Source of the DNA: Pelagophyceae sp. CCMP2097
Taxonomy: Eukaryota; Sar; Pelagophyceae
Direction of reading: 5' to 3'
Assembly (NCBI GenBank): GCA_026770575.1
Contig: MU657218.1
Span: 254,001 to 277,895, forward strand
DNA: 23,895 nucleotides
In this document: in pieces, positions 15,549-23,895 of the stretch
How the letters are laid out: each line of letters opens with the position of its first letter
Numbering within the stretch: the first letter of the stretch is position 1
Program-made: the position numbers and the translations under genes
The notes under the pieces: model-generated
Databases searched by the model: none
What the model saw: only the letters and a program-made list of their open reading frames with translations
Told to the model about the DNA's origin: nothing

Positions 15549-18500
15549 TCAGCGCGCGAGTCTCGGCTGCGCCTGAATCTTCTTGGCCGACTGGGAAGCC
15601 TTTGGCGTCGGCGCGTCGTTTTCCTTCTCCGGGTCGAACGTTTCGATGGACCGCGTGGCTTTGCCTAACTCTACCGAATTCACCTGTTTCGCAAATCGCA
15701 ACGAACAGAGCGACTCCGGAGCCGACTCCGCAGTCGGCGAGAGATTGACGAAGAGCAGCGTCTTGCCGTCGCCGGAGAGAGCGGGTTGCAAAAGGAAGGT
15801 GAGCTTGGAATCGCGGTAAGGCACGTGCGTCTTTTTGGAATGCAGCGCGGCGAAAATGCCGGCGAGAGCGGAGAGAGACTTGTTAATGTGCGCCGCCTCT
15901 TTCGCGCGCAGGCCCGTGGCGCCGCTCCTGTCCAACCTTTCCGACCCGGCCAGATCCACCAAGTTTAAAGCGCCTCGGACGCGGGCCCTCTTTTCGGCGT
16001 GCGTCCCCCGCAAATGCAGAGTGAAAACCGCGTGCGACCGAGATGAAGTCGCGTTCATGTCCGTCGCCGCGACGCACCGGTGCCTCGCCGCCAAAGCCAT
16101 CAAAGCGTCGACGGCGTCGCCGTCGGAAGGGTCCACCGAAGAGGCGGTGGCGTGCTCGACGTAAGTCCGGCCAGTCTTCGGGTCGCGCCGCACCTACGCG
16201 CCAGTGTCAGGCGTCGCCCCTCGAGCACCTCCTTCGTGGGTCGCTCTCCACCAAACGCACCTCTAGCGACTGCGCGGGCTCGGCCTTGTCGGCCGCGGGC
16301 TTGTCCGGCACGAGCAAATCTCGGACGCTCTCGTTGTAAATTTCCACAAACGTCACCTCCATCTCGTACTCCCAGCCTCGGCCGCGCTGCTCTTGCATGT
16401 ACGCTGCAACGTGTTCCATCGCTCGCGGAATTATGCCTCGCATGGCGCCCCTTCCTGAACCCTGCATCGTGTGCGTCTTGCCCGAACCCGTCTGGCCGTA
16501 GGAGAAGAGGCAGACCTGGAACCCGTCCAAAGCGGACTGCACGAACTCGCCGACTTCGCGGAAGACTTCCTCTTGGCCAGTGGCGGGGCCGAAGACGCGG
16601 TCGAAGGAGAAATCAACTGCTTCCCGAGCACGCTTCCCCGCAAACAGCGCTTTGTCCGCCGATTCATCGGCGTTGCCGCGCAGAGTCAGCGACGTGCCGT
16701 CTGCGGGTGTGGAGATGCAAGAGTCGAAGACCTTTTCTTCGCCCTCGACAACTTCATCCGACGGTAAGAACGGCCGCACGCGCGCAAAGACGCGCACGTT
16801 GCCGCGCAGCTCCTGCACCGTGTTGTGCAGCTTCCTCCTTAAAGTATCCGCCTCGCGCAGCTTCTCCTCGAGGTCTTCCACCTTTTGGTTGGCGTCGTTC
16901 GAATGCACGACTATATCCCTTTCCTGCGCCTCCAACCTCGTCCGCAGCCGCTCCAGCTCGCCTCGAGCGCGGCAGAGCTCCAGCGTGGCCTCGCGGCCGC
17001 GCTCGAGGTCCGCGGACGCGAGCTGCTGGCGGAGGGTGTCGAGCTCTGCGAGGGAAGACCTAACGATTCAGAGTCAGGTCTTTCGCCCCTCTATGAGTCC
17101 CCGGGATACGCACGCGTGCATCTCCTGGTGTTCCTCCAGCGCGAGCGCGCCGAGGCGTGCGCGCGCTGCGAGCGCGGCGTCGGAAGCGGCTCGTTCATCT
17201 CTTTGCAAGGCCAAAGCTGCGTTTCGGTCCGCCTTTTCCGCGGCTCCCCTCTGTTGCAGCGCCAAAAGCTGCGCCAGCGCGGCCGTGCGCTCGCGCCGCT
17301 CCGCCGCTTCCTTGGACTCTGCCACGACTCGGAGCTCCTTTTCAACGAGCAGAGCGTGTTCCGCAAACGCAAACTCCTGCCGCGAAGCGTCCGCCGCCGC
17401 TTTCAAGTCAAAAGCCTGCTGCGTCAGCTCCGATTCGCGCAGACGCAGCTTCTCAACGCCGTCTTTTGCTTCAGAGGCTCTCTTTTCGGCTTGCTGGAGG
17501 TAAGCTGCTCTTTCATCCGCCAAAGCCTTTGCAGACACCTGCGCTTCCTCGGCCACGTCGCACCGCCGCCGCAGCTCGGCGCACAGCTGCGCCTCTGCCA
17601 AAACGGCGCTGGACAAGCCCGCGGCTCGGACTTCTTCCGAACGTAAATTTTGAGCGGCGGCCTCCCTATGCGAGTGTAATTCGTCCTTTAATACCTGTAA
17701 CTCCAGCATGCTCCCCTTGAGCTCCGCCTTTGCGCCGTCGGACTCGAATCGACCCTGCTCGACGTCGGCCGAGGCTTTCTTCAACAAGGCTCGGGCTTCG
17801 AACAAAGACTCCTTAAGCTCGTCGACGTCCCTCTCCGCCCTCTCCGCCCGCTCGCGGCACGCCGCCGTGATGTGCTCGACGTCCTTAGACCGCGCTATAT
17901 CGGAGTCGCGCGAGACGCGAATAGCGACTTCCGCAGAAGCAGCCTCCCTTCGGGCCTCGGCTAAATCTTCCCGTAATGCTTCCCCATGTTTCTGCGCAGC
18001 TTCCACAGACCCTTCAAGCTTGCACGCGCGCGCCCGTTCAGATGAAGCCTCCGCGCCCAAAGCGTCGGCGCGCCTCAAAGCGTCGTCGAGTCGGGCGCGG
18101 TTGGCCGCGATTTCGCAAGCCAGCCCCGCCGCGGAATCGTGCAGCGCCTGAGTGGCCGCGGAGGCGTCGCTTCGCAGCCTGTCCAGCTCGCTCTGCGCCT
18201 GTACGAGTTGACGCTCCAGGCGGTCTATGTGTTGTTGCTGTTGGACCACATCCGCCGAATTGCCGCCGTCGAGGCGCGCTTTGCTCTCCGCCGCCGCGTG
18301 CAGTTGGGCCTGCGCCAGATCAGCTTTAGTCAAAGCTTCGTCCGTCTGCCGCACCAGCAAATGCTGCACGCGGTCCGTCTCCGCCTACGGGGTGCCGTCG
18401 GTGCGAGGCGTCGGAAGGAGATAGATGACAGCCAAACGTACCTGCGAGCCTTCCGCGGCGGCGAGCTTGACTTCCGCCTCTGCTGCTCGGCGCACGGCCT

Positions 18501-19430
18501 CGTCGCGCTCCTTTTCCAACCGTTCGACGCGGTCGCGCATGCCGGACCCGTCTAGAGCTGCGCGGTCCGCGCGTACGGCTTCGGCGCGGGCTTGCGCCAA
18601 TTCCTTCAAGAGCTTCGCTTCCACTTCATTGGCCAGCGACCCCAGCGCGCGCGCTTCGTCGGCCACCTTGGCCAGCGTGAGCCGCAGCAGCGCCAGCCGC
18701 TCGTCGCGCACCTGGGAATGCACCTTTCGTTATACGACCGGATTCACTGCCTGGCAGCCTCTGATCGCCTCTGGGTACGCACCTTGATCTTCTGGTTCAA
18801 GTCCCACCTCGTCCCGCGCTCTGGGATCTTGGAGCAGGCGCGAGCCAGTTCCTCCTCGGACACGGACAGCGTCGAACGAGCCAGCTCCGGCCTAAGATGG
18901 GCATTCCAGAGGCATTCCAGAAGCGGGAAAGAGGCAACGTACATGACGCTCTCCACGCCGACGCGCTCGAGCACCGTGCCTGCCGCGGAGCGTCGGGGGA
19001 AGAAGGCGTCGGAGGGACTGTAATACAAAGGCCCTCGCGGGGCCACGGTCTGAGTGCACGCACGCAGCTGCGCGGCGATGACTGTCGCCGTCGTGGCCTC
19101 GCGCGGCTCGGGCGGCGGCGGCGGCGCGGGAGCCGATGGAGCGCGCGCGCGAGACCGCGACCGCGACGCGGCCGTCGAGCCGGCGACGGCGCGCGATGCA
19201 CCCGGCGGCGGCGCGTTGGTCCGCGACCGCGCCGGCGGCGCCGGGGGCCCGGTGGCCTTTTTCAGGTAGCCGAATCGCTCGCGAGCTTCGTCGACCGAGG
19301 CGCGGCGGCCGCGGCGGCCGCGGACGATTGAGGCAATCTTCGTCGCGCCTTTGATCTGGTGCGGATCGACGCCGGCGTTGGAATCCTGCGGCTGCAGCGG
19401 GGCCCGCGTGGGCGACGGCGGCGACGACAT
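15549..19430 (-). CDS. Kinesin-14-type motor protein with C-terminal motor, 5 exons
   Basis: Exons 19430-18783, 18711-18442, 18384-17114, 17059-16261 and 16193-15549 give 1210 residues. Donors are GTGCGT (three) and GTACGT; all junctions keep frame. The order is: a Pro/Ser/Arg-rich N-terminus containing an IQ-like stretch (GATKIASIVRGRRGRR), a globular piece, a coiled coil from about residue 215 to 810, the neck ELRGNVRVFARVRPF (about 814), and the motor. The motor has P-loop GQTGSGKT (about 918-925), switch I NATSSRSH (about 1043-1050) and switch II LVDLAGSE (about 1075-1081). A neck immediately before a C-terminal motor defines kinesin-14, usually minus-end-directed and active in spindles or transport. 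A short Lys/Pro-rich tail of about 40 residues follows the motor. The intron at 16260-16194 falls between the P-loop and switch I. All nucleotide-site motifs are intact. The N-terminal IQ-like motif has Ala where the consensus Gln stands, so calmodulin binding is uncertain. Confidence 0.92.
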
Positions 19431-19672
19431 GGTCGCGCGACGGGGAGGCCAGAAGCACCGCGGGGAATTTTTTACAACCGTCTTTCTATTTTGACCGTTG
19501 GAGGAGGTCCGTTGGAAATAATCGCGTTGGCGCGCGCCGCCACGCCGTCGGAGAGGCCTCGCCACATCGCCAGAGCCAAGGGGCCCAATCGAGAGCCCAG
19601 GGACCAAGACGAACTGACCCGTGGGACATTGAGGCACGCCGGGTCAACTTTAGGCGGTCGGCTGATGTGCGC

Positions 19673-20615
19673 TTAGACGGGGTTGAGGGTGTTAATCTCC
19701 ATGGGCAGGCCGACGTTGTTGAGGACGCAGTACTCGTTGTAGGCGACCTTTGCAGTGGCGGCAGCGGCCTTGAGCGTCTTGATAAGCTCCGCCTTGGGCG
19801 GCGGCGGCTCCACCTTCGAACCAAAGCCGAACAGACCGCCCGACGACGCCACGATGGTGCCCGTGCCCTGGCCCGCCGCTTTAGCGATGGCCTCGCGGCA
19901 CGAGGCGATGATGTCGACCTGCGGCGCGTGTGCGTAACGAGTGCGTGTGTCAACAACACTCTTCCGGGGCGGCGGTGGGGCGACCATACACGCACCTGCG
20001 CCTGCATGTCGCGCGACTTCTGCGAGACCTACGAAGCGAAGGATCACATGGCAACCTGAAGGGGGGTCGTCCTGCGCCAACCAGCGGGATCACGGGGTTG
20101 GGCACCCCCGCCGGCCCGACGGACCTTGATCTCGGAGTACGAGGCGGCCCAGAGTGACATGGCGGATTCGCCGCCATACAAAGGACCCACGACACCCTTC
20201 TTCGTCGCGACCTCGGCACGGCATGCTGCTTCAAGCGCGACAAAGTCGCCCGCCGCCGCGAGCTGCACGAGGTCGGTGACGATGTACTGGCCGAACTTTA
20301 CGATACTACGACAGCTTCGGATACGCGCACGCCATAGACACGATGAACAGTATACTGGTCACCGGTGGCCGCGGCAGCGGCCCCTCCCGCTCCCGCTTCC
20401 ACGCACCGCGGGTAGTAGCGCTGGGCCATGGCGCCCTGCGTCCCTCGGCCGCGGGCCGACGCCGCCGTGGTCGTCAAAGCGACGGCGGCGGCGGGGATCG
20501 TCGTGAGCACAAAACGGCGCTGCACGTTGACGACGGCGCGCTGCTGCGCGGGCGCGGTCGGCCGCGTCAGGCCCAGCGCCGGCGCGGCGAGGAGGATGAG
20601 GATGATCGAGACCAT
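19673..20615 (-). CDS. Thylakoid-lumen protein with Tat-type signal; candidate extrinsic photosystem II subunit, 4 exons
   Basis: Exons 20615-20356, 20305-20125, 20028-19996 and 19918-19673 give 239 residues; the third is a 33-nt microexon. Donors are GTATAC, GTCCGT and GTGCGT, all in frame. The precursor has three parts: signal peptide MVSIILILLAAPALGL, a transit stretch, and a second signal NVQRRFVLTTIPAAAVAL ending in ASA, with the twin arginine of Tat import. The mature part has helices such as IVKFGQYIVTDLVQLAAAG, GDFVALEAACRAEV, ASYSEIKVSQKSRDMQAQVDII, and AELIKTLKAAAATAKVAYNEY, suggesting a four-helix bundle. That size and fold resemble PsbQ', Psb31 and similar lumenal subunits of red-lineage photosystem II, but I cannot place it with certainty. 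Another lumenal helical protein is possible. Confidence 0.66.
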
Positions 20616-21299
20616 GGCTCTGTGTGGTGGAGGTAGCTCTCTGTGGTGACGCTTCAAGAGTCGCCGAAAACTGCACACAAATCATGTGTGACGGGTCGCT
20701 AAAAAAGGTGGCACGCGCCGTCCGTGTTGCGGTCGTCGCAGTGGCGTCCGCGGGGTAATCAGACGGCGGCGGCGTATGAGTCGAGGCAGTCGGCTCTGAT
20801 GCCGTCCCTCTGCTCTATGTCCGACGAGGGATCCCTATGTCCGAAACAAACGAGCACAGAAGCCAAAGCCCAGACGCGTGCGCCAATCCCGCGTGTGATG
20901 CTGCCGCGAGGCATTAGATGCGCGGACAGACGAGGCTTTCCAAGGACGCGCATCGATTCGCTTGCACTGTCGAGGCACTTTCAAGTCCCGAGTAGCGGGC
21001 CCTCCAAGGCCACCTCCCGCGCCGAGCGTCGCAGAGGCGCCGGCATGCAGTCTCTGGTGGCCGTGGCGCGCGTGCGCTCGAAAGTTGCGGGCGGCCGACG
21101 ACACGAGCGGCGTGAAGCGGTGGCTCCGCGGCGTGAAGCGGTGGCTTTCCGGCCCCGACAGTCGACACCGCGCCCAGACCTCGACGGGGCTGGCCCGTCC
21201 CCAAAGGTCGAGTTCCACCGCTCAAGACTCACCCGGAGCCCGCACCCAAGGCCGTCGTTGCCCCGGGAGCCTCCGGAAGGCCCCGTCGTGAAATGGCCG
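20616..21299. other. Spacer between two minus-strand genes
   Basis: This 684-bp region contains the promoter of the lumen-protein gene and the 3' region of the GT90 gene. GGCGTGAAGCGGTGGCT occurs twice, 18 bp apart, around 21107-21142. Long plus-strand and minus-strand frames here are Arg/Pro/Ser-rich and look like chance. No gene is supported. Confidence 0.5.
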
Positions 21300-22939
21300 T
21301 TACTTAGGAAAGAAGAGTTGGCGAAAGGCCTTGCAGGCGTCCTTGCCTTGTAAAGGCGTGGATGGTGTGGCGTCCCAGTAGTAAAGGGCAGGTTCGTTGT
21401 GAAGAATGTCCGTTCCAAAACGAGGCCCTTTCACCGGCGGCGAAAACACCCCGACGCGCACGAGCGAGCGCAGCTGGCCGCAGCCTTCGCCGGAGACGCC
21501 GCCCTCGAGGAGGAGAGCGAGGTCGCGTTCGTTGACTTGGCCGAGGTTTTGCCGTCGTTCGACGTCTTGGAAAAGATCCGAAACGTACTTCGACAGCGCT
21601 GCAGGCCGCAAAAACGTCTCCGCCACTAAGCGGCCGTTTTCGACGAGTTGGTTCGCCCAAGCAGCGTCGCCCTTCACCGCTTTGACGGTGGCCGCGACGT
21701 TTGTGGCCCGGACGTCCAGGTGCGTCGTGCCGTTCTCAAGACCAGCCGTATACCTACCGCCTATTCGAAGAAGAAGGGCAAGATGGGCATTTTCAAAGCA
21801 AGGTCCTCCCACGCCTTTTCAAAGCTGGGTCCTTCCACGCACCATTGCCTGGCGCCCTTTGCGCCGAGGTAGGCGTATCCGGCGTGCCACTGGAGCACGA
21901 CGGCGCCGAGCAACCAAAGATAGTTTAGATTACGCGAATAGCTCCCTGAGATACTTCCCGGCAGGTCGGCCAGGAACTGGTACGAGGCGTATTCTGAGTG
22001 GGTCACCGGCGAGCCGATGATCTTGGCGCAACTGTTCGAAATTGCCTCGTGGTGCCTCGCATTCAAGGGCAGCCGCGCGCACGGCCTTGAAACGTCGTCG
22101 CGGGGCTTGCAGTGCGTTATCTTGATGTCAAACGCCTTTGCGTCGCCCAAGCCCACCGTGGCGGCGTCCAGCCGAGCGTAGTTGCCTACGCATTTCTGAG
22201 TTGCCTATGCAGCCCCGGACATCCATGAAAACACACCCGCCTCCCTCTCGCACGACGTGTTCCCCGCGTCCGCGTCCAACCCGCCGAGCTTGCCGCGCCA
22301 GAACCTGGAGAGCGTCGTTGACGGGTGCTCGGGATTTCCCCTCAAGAGAAGACGCACACGCGTTCGTCGCGTGCTTCCCACTTTGCCCTCTTGGCCGAAG
22401 CGGTGAGGCGGTCGTACTCTGGCCGCCACTCGGCGTGTATGTCTCCAAAGTATGGGTTCGGGACCAAAACGTCGGTGCATCTGCCCGCTTTGGAAGCTAT
22501 GGCGAACCTCGGAACGAATTCGGCTCCACCGCAGTCGTCGCCGTGATCCTTTCGTCCGCTGGCGGAATTCTGAAAAACGTAGACCAGCGAAGCGTTGGAG
22601 TTGCTTCTGAGCAAGATCGACTTGATCATCCTCGCGTGTAAAGATGCTTTGGTGTCCACCTTGAGATTCGCTCCATCAACATACACTTTCCCCCCTGATG
22701 ACCCAAATCGTCGCTGCGCGCCGCTTTGCGTCGAACCGCAGCGCGGCGGCCAAGGCGGAGAGGGCGCCAGACGGGCTGGTGTTGAGGCGGACGCGCGCGG
22801 CGACGCTGCGGCGCTGAAATGCGTCGACGCGCCTTAAAGCTGCCAAAGTGTCGTAGCGCGCCGCGCCCGCGAGCGCCGCGTCGTAGCGCGCCGCGCCGTT
22901 CCGCGCCGCGCCCGCGAGCGCCAGGTAGAGGAGCAGCAT
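21300..22939 (-). CDS. GT90 (CAP10-like) protein O-glycosyltransferase, 4 exons, with a one-base frame break
   Basis: Exons 22939-22358, 22304-22237, 22185-21843 and 21753-21300 join in phase (donors GTGCGT, GTGTGT, GTGCGT), giving about 481 residues once one base is skipped. The frame breaks in the first exon at a run of six C on the plus strand (22690-22695): IWVIRG before it and YVDGANLKVDTKASLHARM after it lie one base apart. The N-terminus MLLLYLALAGAAR is a signal peptide. GT90 features in order are DVLVPNPYFGDIHAEW, FWRGKLGG, NYARLDAATVG, THSEYASYQFLADLPG with GSYSRNLNYLWLLGAVVLQW, and WYTAGLENGTTHLDV, matching the CAP10 pattern of a Tyr-Gln core, Ser/Arg, then W-Y-x-x-L. GT90 enzymes move glucose or xylose to proteins or glycans in the ER/Golgi. 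The break may be a sequencing error, a real mutation, or rarely a programmed shift. Confidence 0.72.
22690..22695. other. Homopolymer at the frame break of the GT90 gene
   Basis: This is a run of six C (six G on the coding strand, followed by AAA). The upstream frame ends 10-20 bases later, at stop 22676, while the downstream frame is already open from 22686. Phase counting through exons 1 to 4 works only if exactly one base is removed here (or two added). Confidence 0.75.
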
Positions 22940-23640
22940 CGCGGGCGCGTCGGCCGCGCCGATCTTCCGTCAAACGCGAAAATGAATTGAAAATGCAAAT
23001 CATTTCCGAGCAGACGATTCGGGCGGGCTTTCTTCGACCCCGGCCCGGCTCCGTCCTCTTCCGAGGCTGCGAGGCCTCCCCGGAGGCGGGTCGAGCAACG
23101 CCGGTCTCCGGAGCCCGCCGCGTCGGACATTGAGCTTTCTTCAGGCGCCCACGAATCGGTTCCTTTCCTTCAGCACGACCTCCACGGCATCCCCTCGAAT
23201 CAGCCACGAGTACCGGCATCCGCTGCAACCAGCCGAGCCCCGCGGCGCTGGTGCCGAGCTGCGTCCGCACCCGGCCGTCTGCAACGGGCACTCGGCCGCC
23301 GCACTCGCGTCGGTAATACGAGCTTAAGGCCCGACCAACTCCAAAAACCCCGGGCGCCGCCGCCATGGGGCCTCGGCCGACGCCCCCCGGGGAGGATCTT
23401 TGCCAAGGCATCCCTCGCTGGCCATCAACTTTGTGAAGGGATCCCTCGCTGTTCATCCTGTACCCTTGCCAAGGTATGCACAGGGCCCCGCAGGGGCCGA
23501 CATCTACCTCTGACTAAGGATTGTACCAGCCTCTAGAGAATTCCGGGCCCGCTGGGGGCGCGGCATCGGCGCTGTATGCATTGAAAGAGCCAGGACTGGT
23601 GGTGTTTTACGATGAGTTTAAAGCCTCGACGTTGCCCGGG
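22940..23640. other. Spacer with a possible minus-strand terminal exon and a 31-bp repeat
   Basis: On the minus strand 23330-23141 reads, in one frame, a Cys-rich stretch ending GCRYSWLIRGDAVEVVLKER and stop TGA 23141-23143. It has coding-like composition, but no upstream exon can be joined confidently, although an ATG at 23366 opens another frame. Immediately upstream of the GT90 ATG the sequence is AT-richer (about 22975-23000), as expected for a promoter. A unit AAGG(C/G)ATCCCTCGCTG starts at 23405 and 23436. Confidence 0.35.
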
Positions 23641-23895
23641 TCATGCGTCGTCGGAAGGCCGGCGGGTCGAATGGCAAACGACTATCGGCGGTCGGCCGGA
23701 GCGCGTCGCGAAACACGCCGCGAACTTTTCGGCCTGCGCTGCAGCGCCGGAGCGCGTCGCGAGCCACGCCGCGAGCTTTTCGGCCGCCGCCGCCGCGCCG
23801 GCGTGCCCCTGGGCCGCGGCGCGCTTGTAGAGGCGCACCGCCTCGTGGTCGTCCTGCGGCACGCCCGTGCCCCTTTGGCTACAAATGCCGAGATT
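23641..23895 (-). CDS. Sel1-like repeat protein, 3' end only
   Basis: The gene enters from beyond the right edge and stops at TGA 23643-23641. The first visible residues, NLGICSQRGTGVPQDDHEAV and then RLYKRAAAQGHAGA, match the Sel1 repeat consensus (about 36 residues: N-L-G...G-x-G-V-x-x-D...A...Y.+AA.QGH..A). Sel1 repeats form alpha-solenoids that mediate protein-protein contacts; they often occur in signalling and quality-control adaptors. After the repeat comes an 18-residue segment (AEKLAAWLATRSG type) duplicated in tandem, encoded by a 54-bp DNA duplication, and then a non-repetitive tail. Only about 84 codons are visible; the rest of the gene lies outside. Confidence 0.75.
   Translation of the reverse strand, partial: NLGICSQRGTGVPQDDHEAVRLYKRAAAQGHAGAAAAAEKLAAWLATRSGAAAQAEKFAACFATRSGRPPIVVCHSTRRPSDDA
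23697..23795. repeat. Coding tandem duplication, 54-bp period
   Basis: GGAGCGCGTCGCGA followed by CACGCCGCGA and CTTTTCGGCC occurs starting near 23697 and again near 23751. It lies in the C-terminal part of the Sel1-repeat protein and duplicates 18 residues in frame. Confidence 0.8.

Noticed and set aside
16080..17503. Long plus-strand frames opposite the kinesin gene
   Set aside because: They are antisense shadows of the kinesin exons, which have intact P-loop, switch I and switch II motifs.
20724..21353. A 209-codon plus-strand open frame
   Set aside because: Arg/Pro/Ser-rich, no recognisable motif, overlaps the 3' end of the well-supported GT90 gene on the other strand.
1..23895. tRNA, rRNA, spliceosomal snRNA or CRISPR array
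   Set aside because: No T-loop/acceptor pattern, no conserved rRNA or U-snRNA motifs, and no regularly spaced identical repeats with unique spacers were found by eye. Short tandem repeats here have no spacers.

Overview
The window is nuclear DNA of a photosynthetic eukaryote, most likely a secondary-plastid stramenopile such as a pelagophyte (Aureococcus or Pelagomonas-like). Evidence: high GC content; short spliceosomal introns (about 43-190 bp) in nearly every gene; a fucoxanthin-chlorophyll a/c-type light-harvesting protein; and plastid precursors with a signal peptide followed by an ASAF-like junction. This assignment is inference. I built the gene models by joining exons at GT..AG sites that keep the reading frame; no transcript data were used.

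Layout, left to right: (1) + strand, 72-1434, a secreted or Golgi glycosyltransferase-like protein, followed at 1476-1905 by two further exon-like pieces. (2) 1.1 kb with no convincing gene. (3) - strand, 3044-4059, a plastid-targeted DUF3727-like protein. (4) a repeat-rich spacer. (5) - strand, 5058-7135, a membrane-anchored helical-repeat protein of unknown function. (6) - strand, 7574-8785, a Lys/Ala-rich tailed protein, head to head with (7) + strand, 8926-10351, an equilibrative nucleoside transporter. (8) a 1.6 kb spacer with an AT-richer island and a strong inverted repeat. (9) + strand, 11972-13115, a sulfotransferase-like protein, tail to tail with (10) - strand, 13357-14227, the light-harvesting protein. 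(11) + strand, 14557-15471, an intronless putative plastid membrane protein. (12) - strand, 15549-19430, a C-terminal-motor kinesin (kinesin-14). (13) - strand, 19673-20615, a thylakoid-lumen protein with a twin-arginine-type second signal. (14) - strand, 21300-22939, a GT90 (CAP10-like) glycosyltransferase carrying a one-base frame break. (15) - strand, the 3' end of a Sel1-repeat gene that runs off the right edge.

The genes do not form an operon or one pathway. Three or four encode plastid proteins (light-harvesting protein, lumen protein, DUF3727 protein, possibly 14557-15471). Three encode likely secretory or sugar/sulfate-transfer enzymes. The rest are transport, cytoskeleton and unknowns. 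No prokaryotic mobile element, CRISPR array, rRNA or tRNA was seen.

The most notable genome-level patterns are 5' splice sites dominated by GTGCGT and frequent small tandem duplications (12-49 bp units), many inside introns and some duplicating the splice site itself. Other points of interest are a 33-nt microexon, the frame break in the GT90 gene, and an island with a 17-bp perfect inverted repeat.
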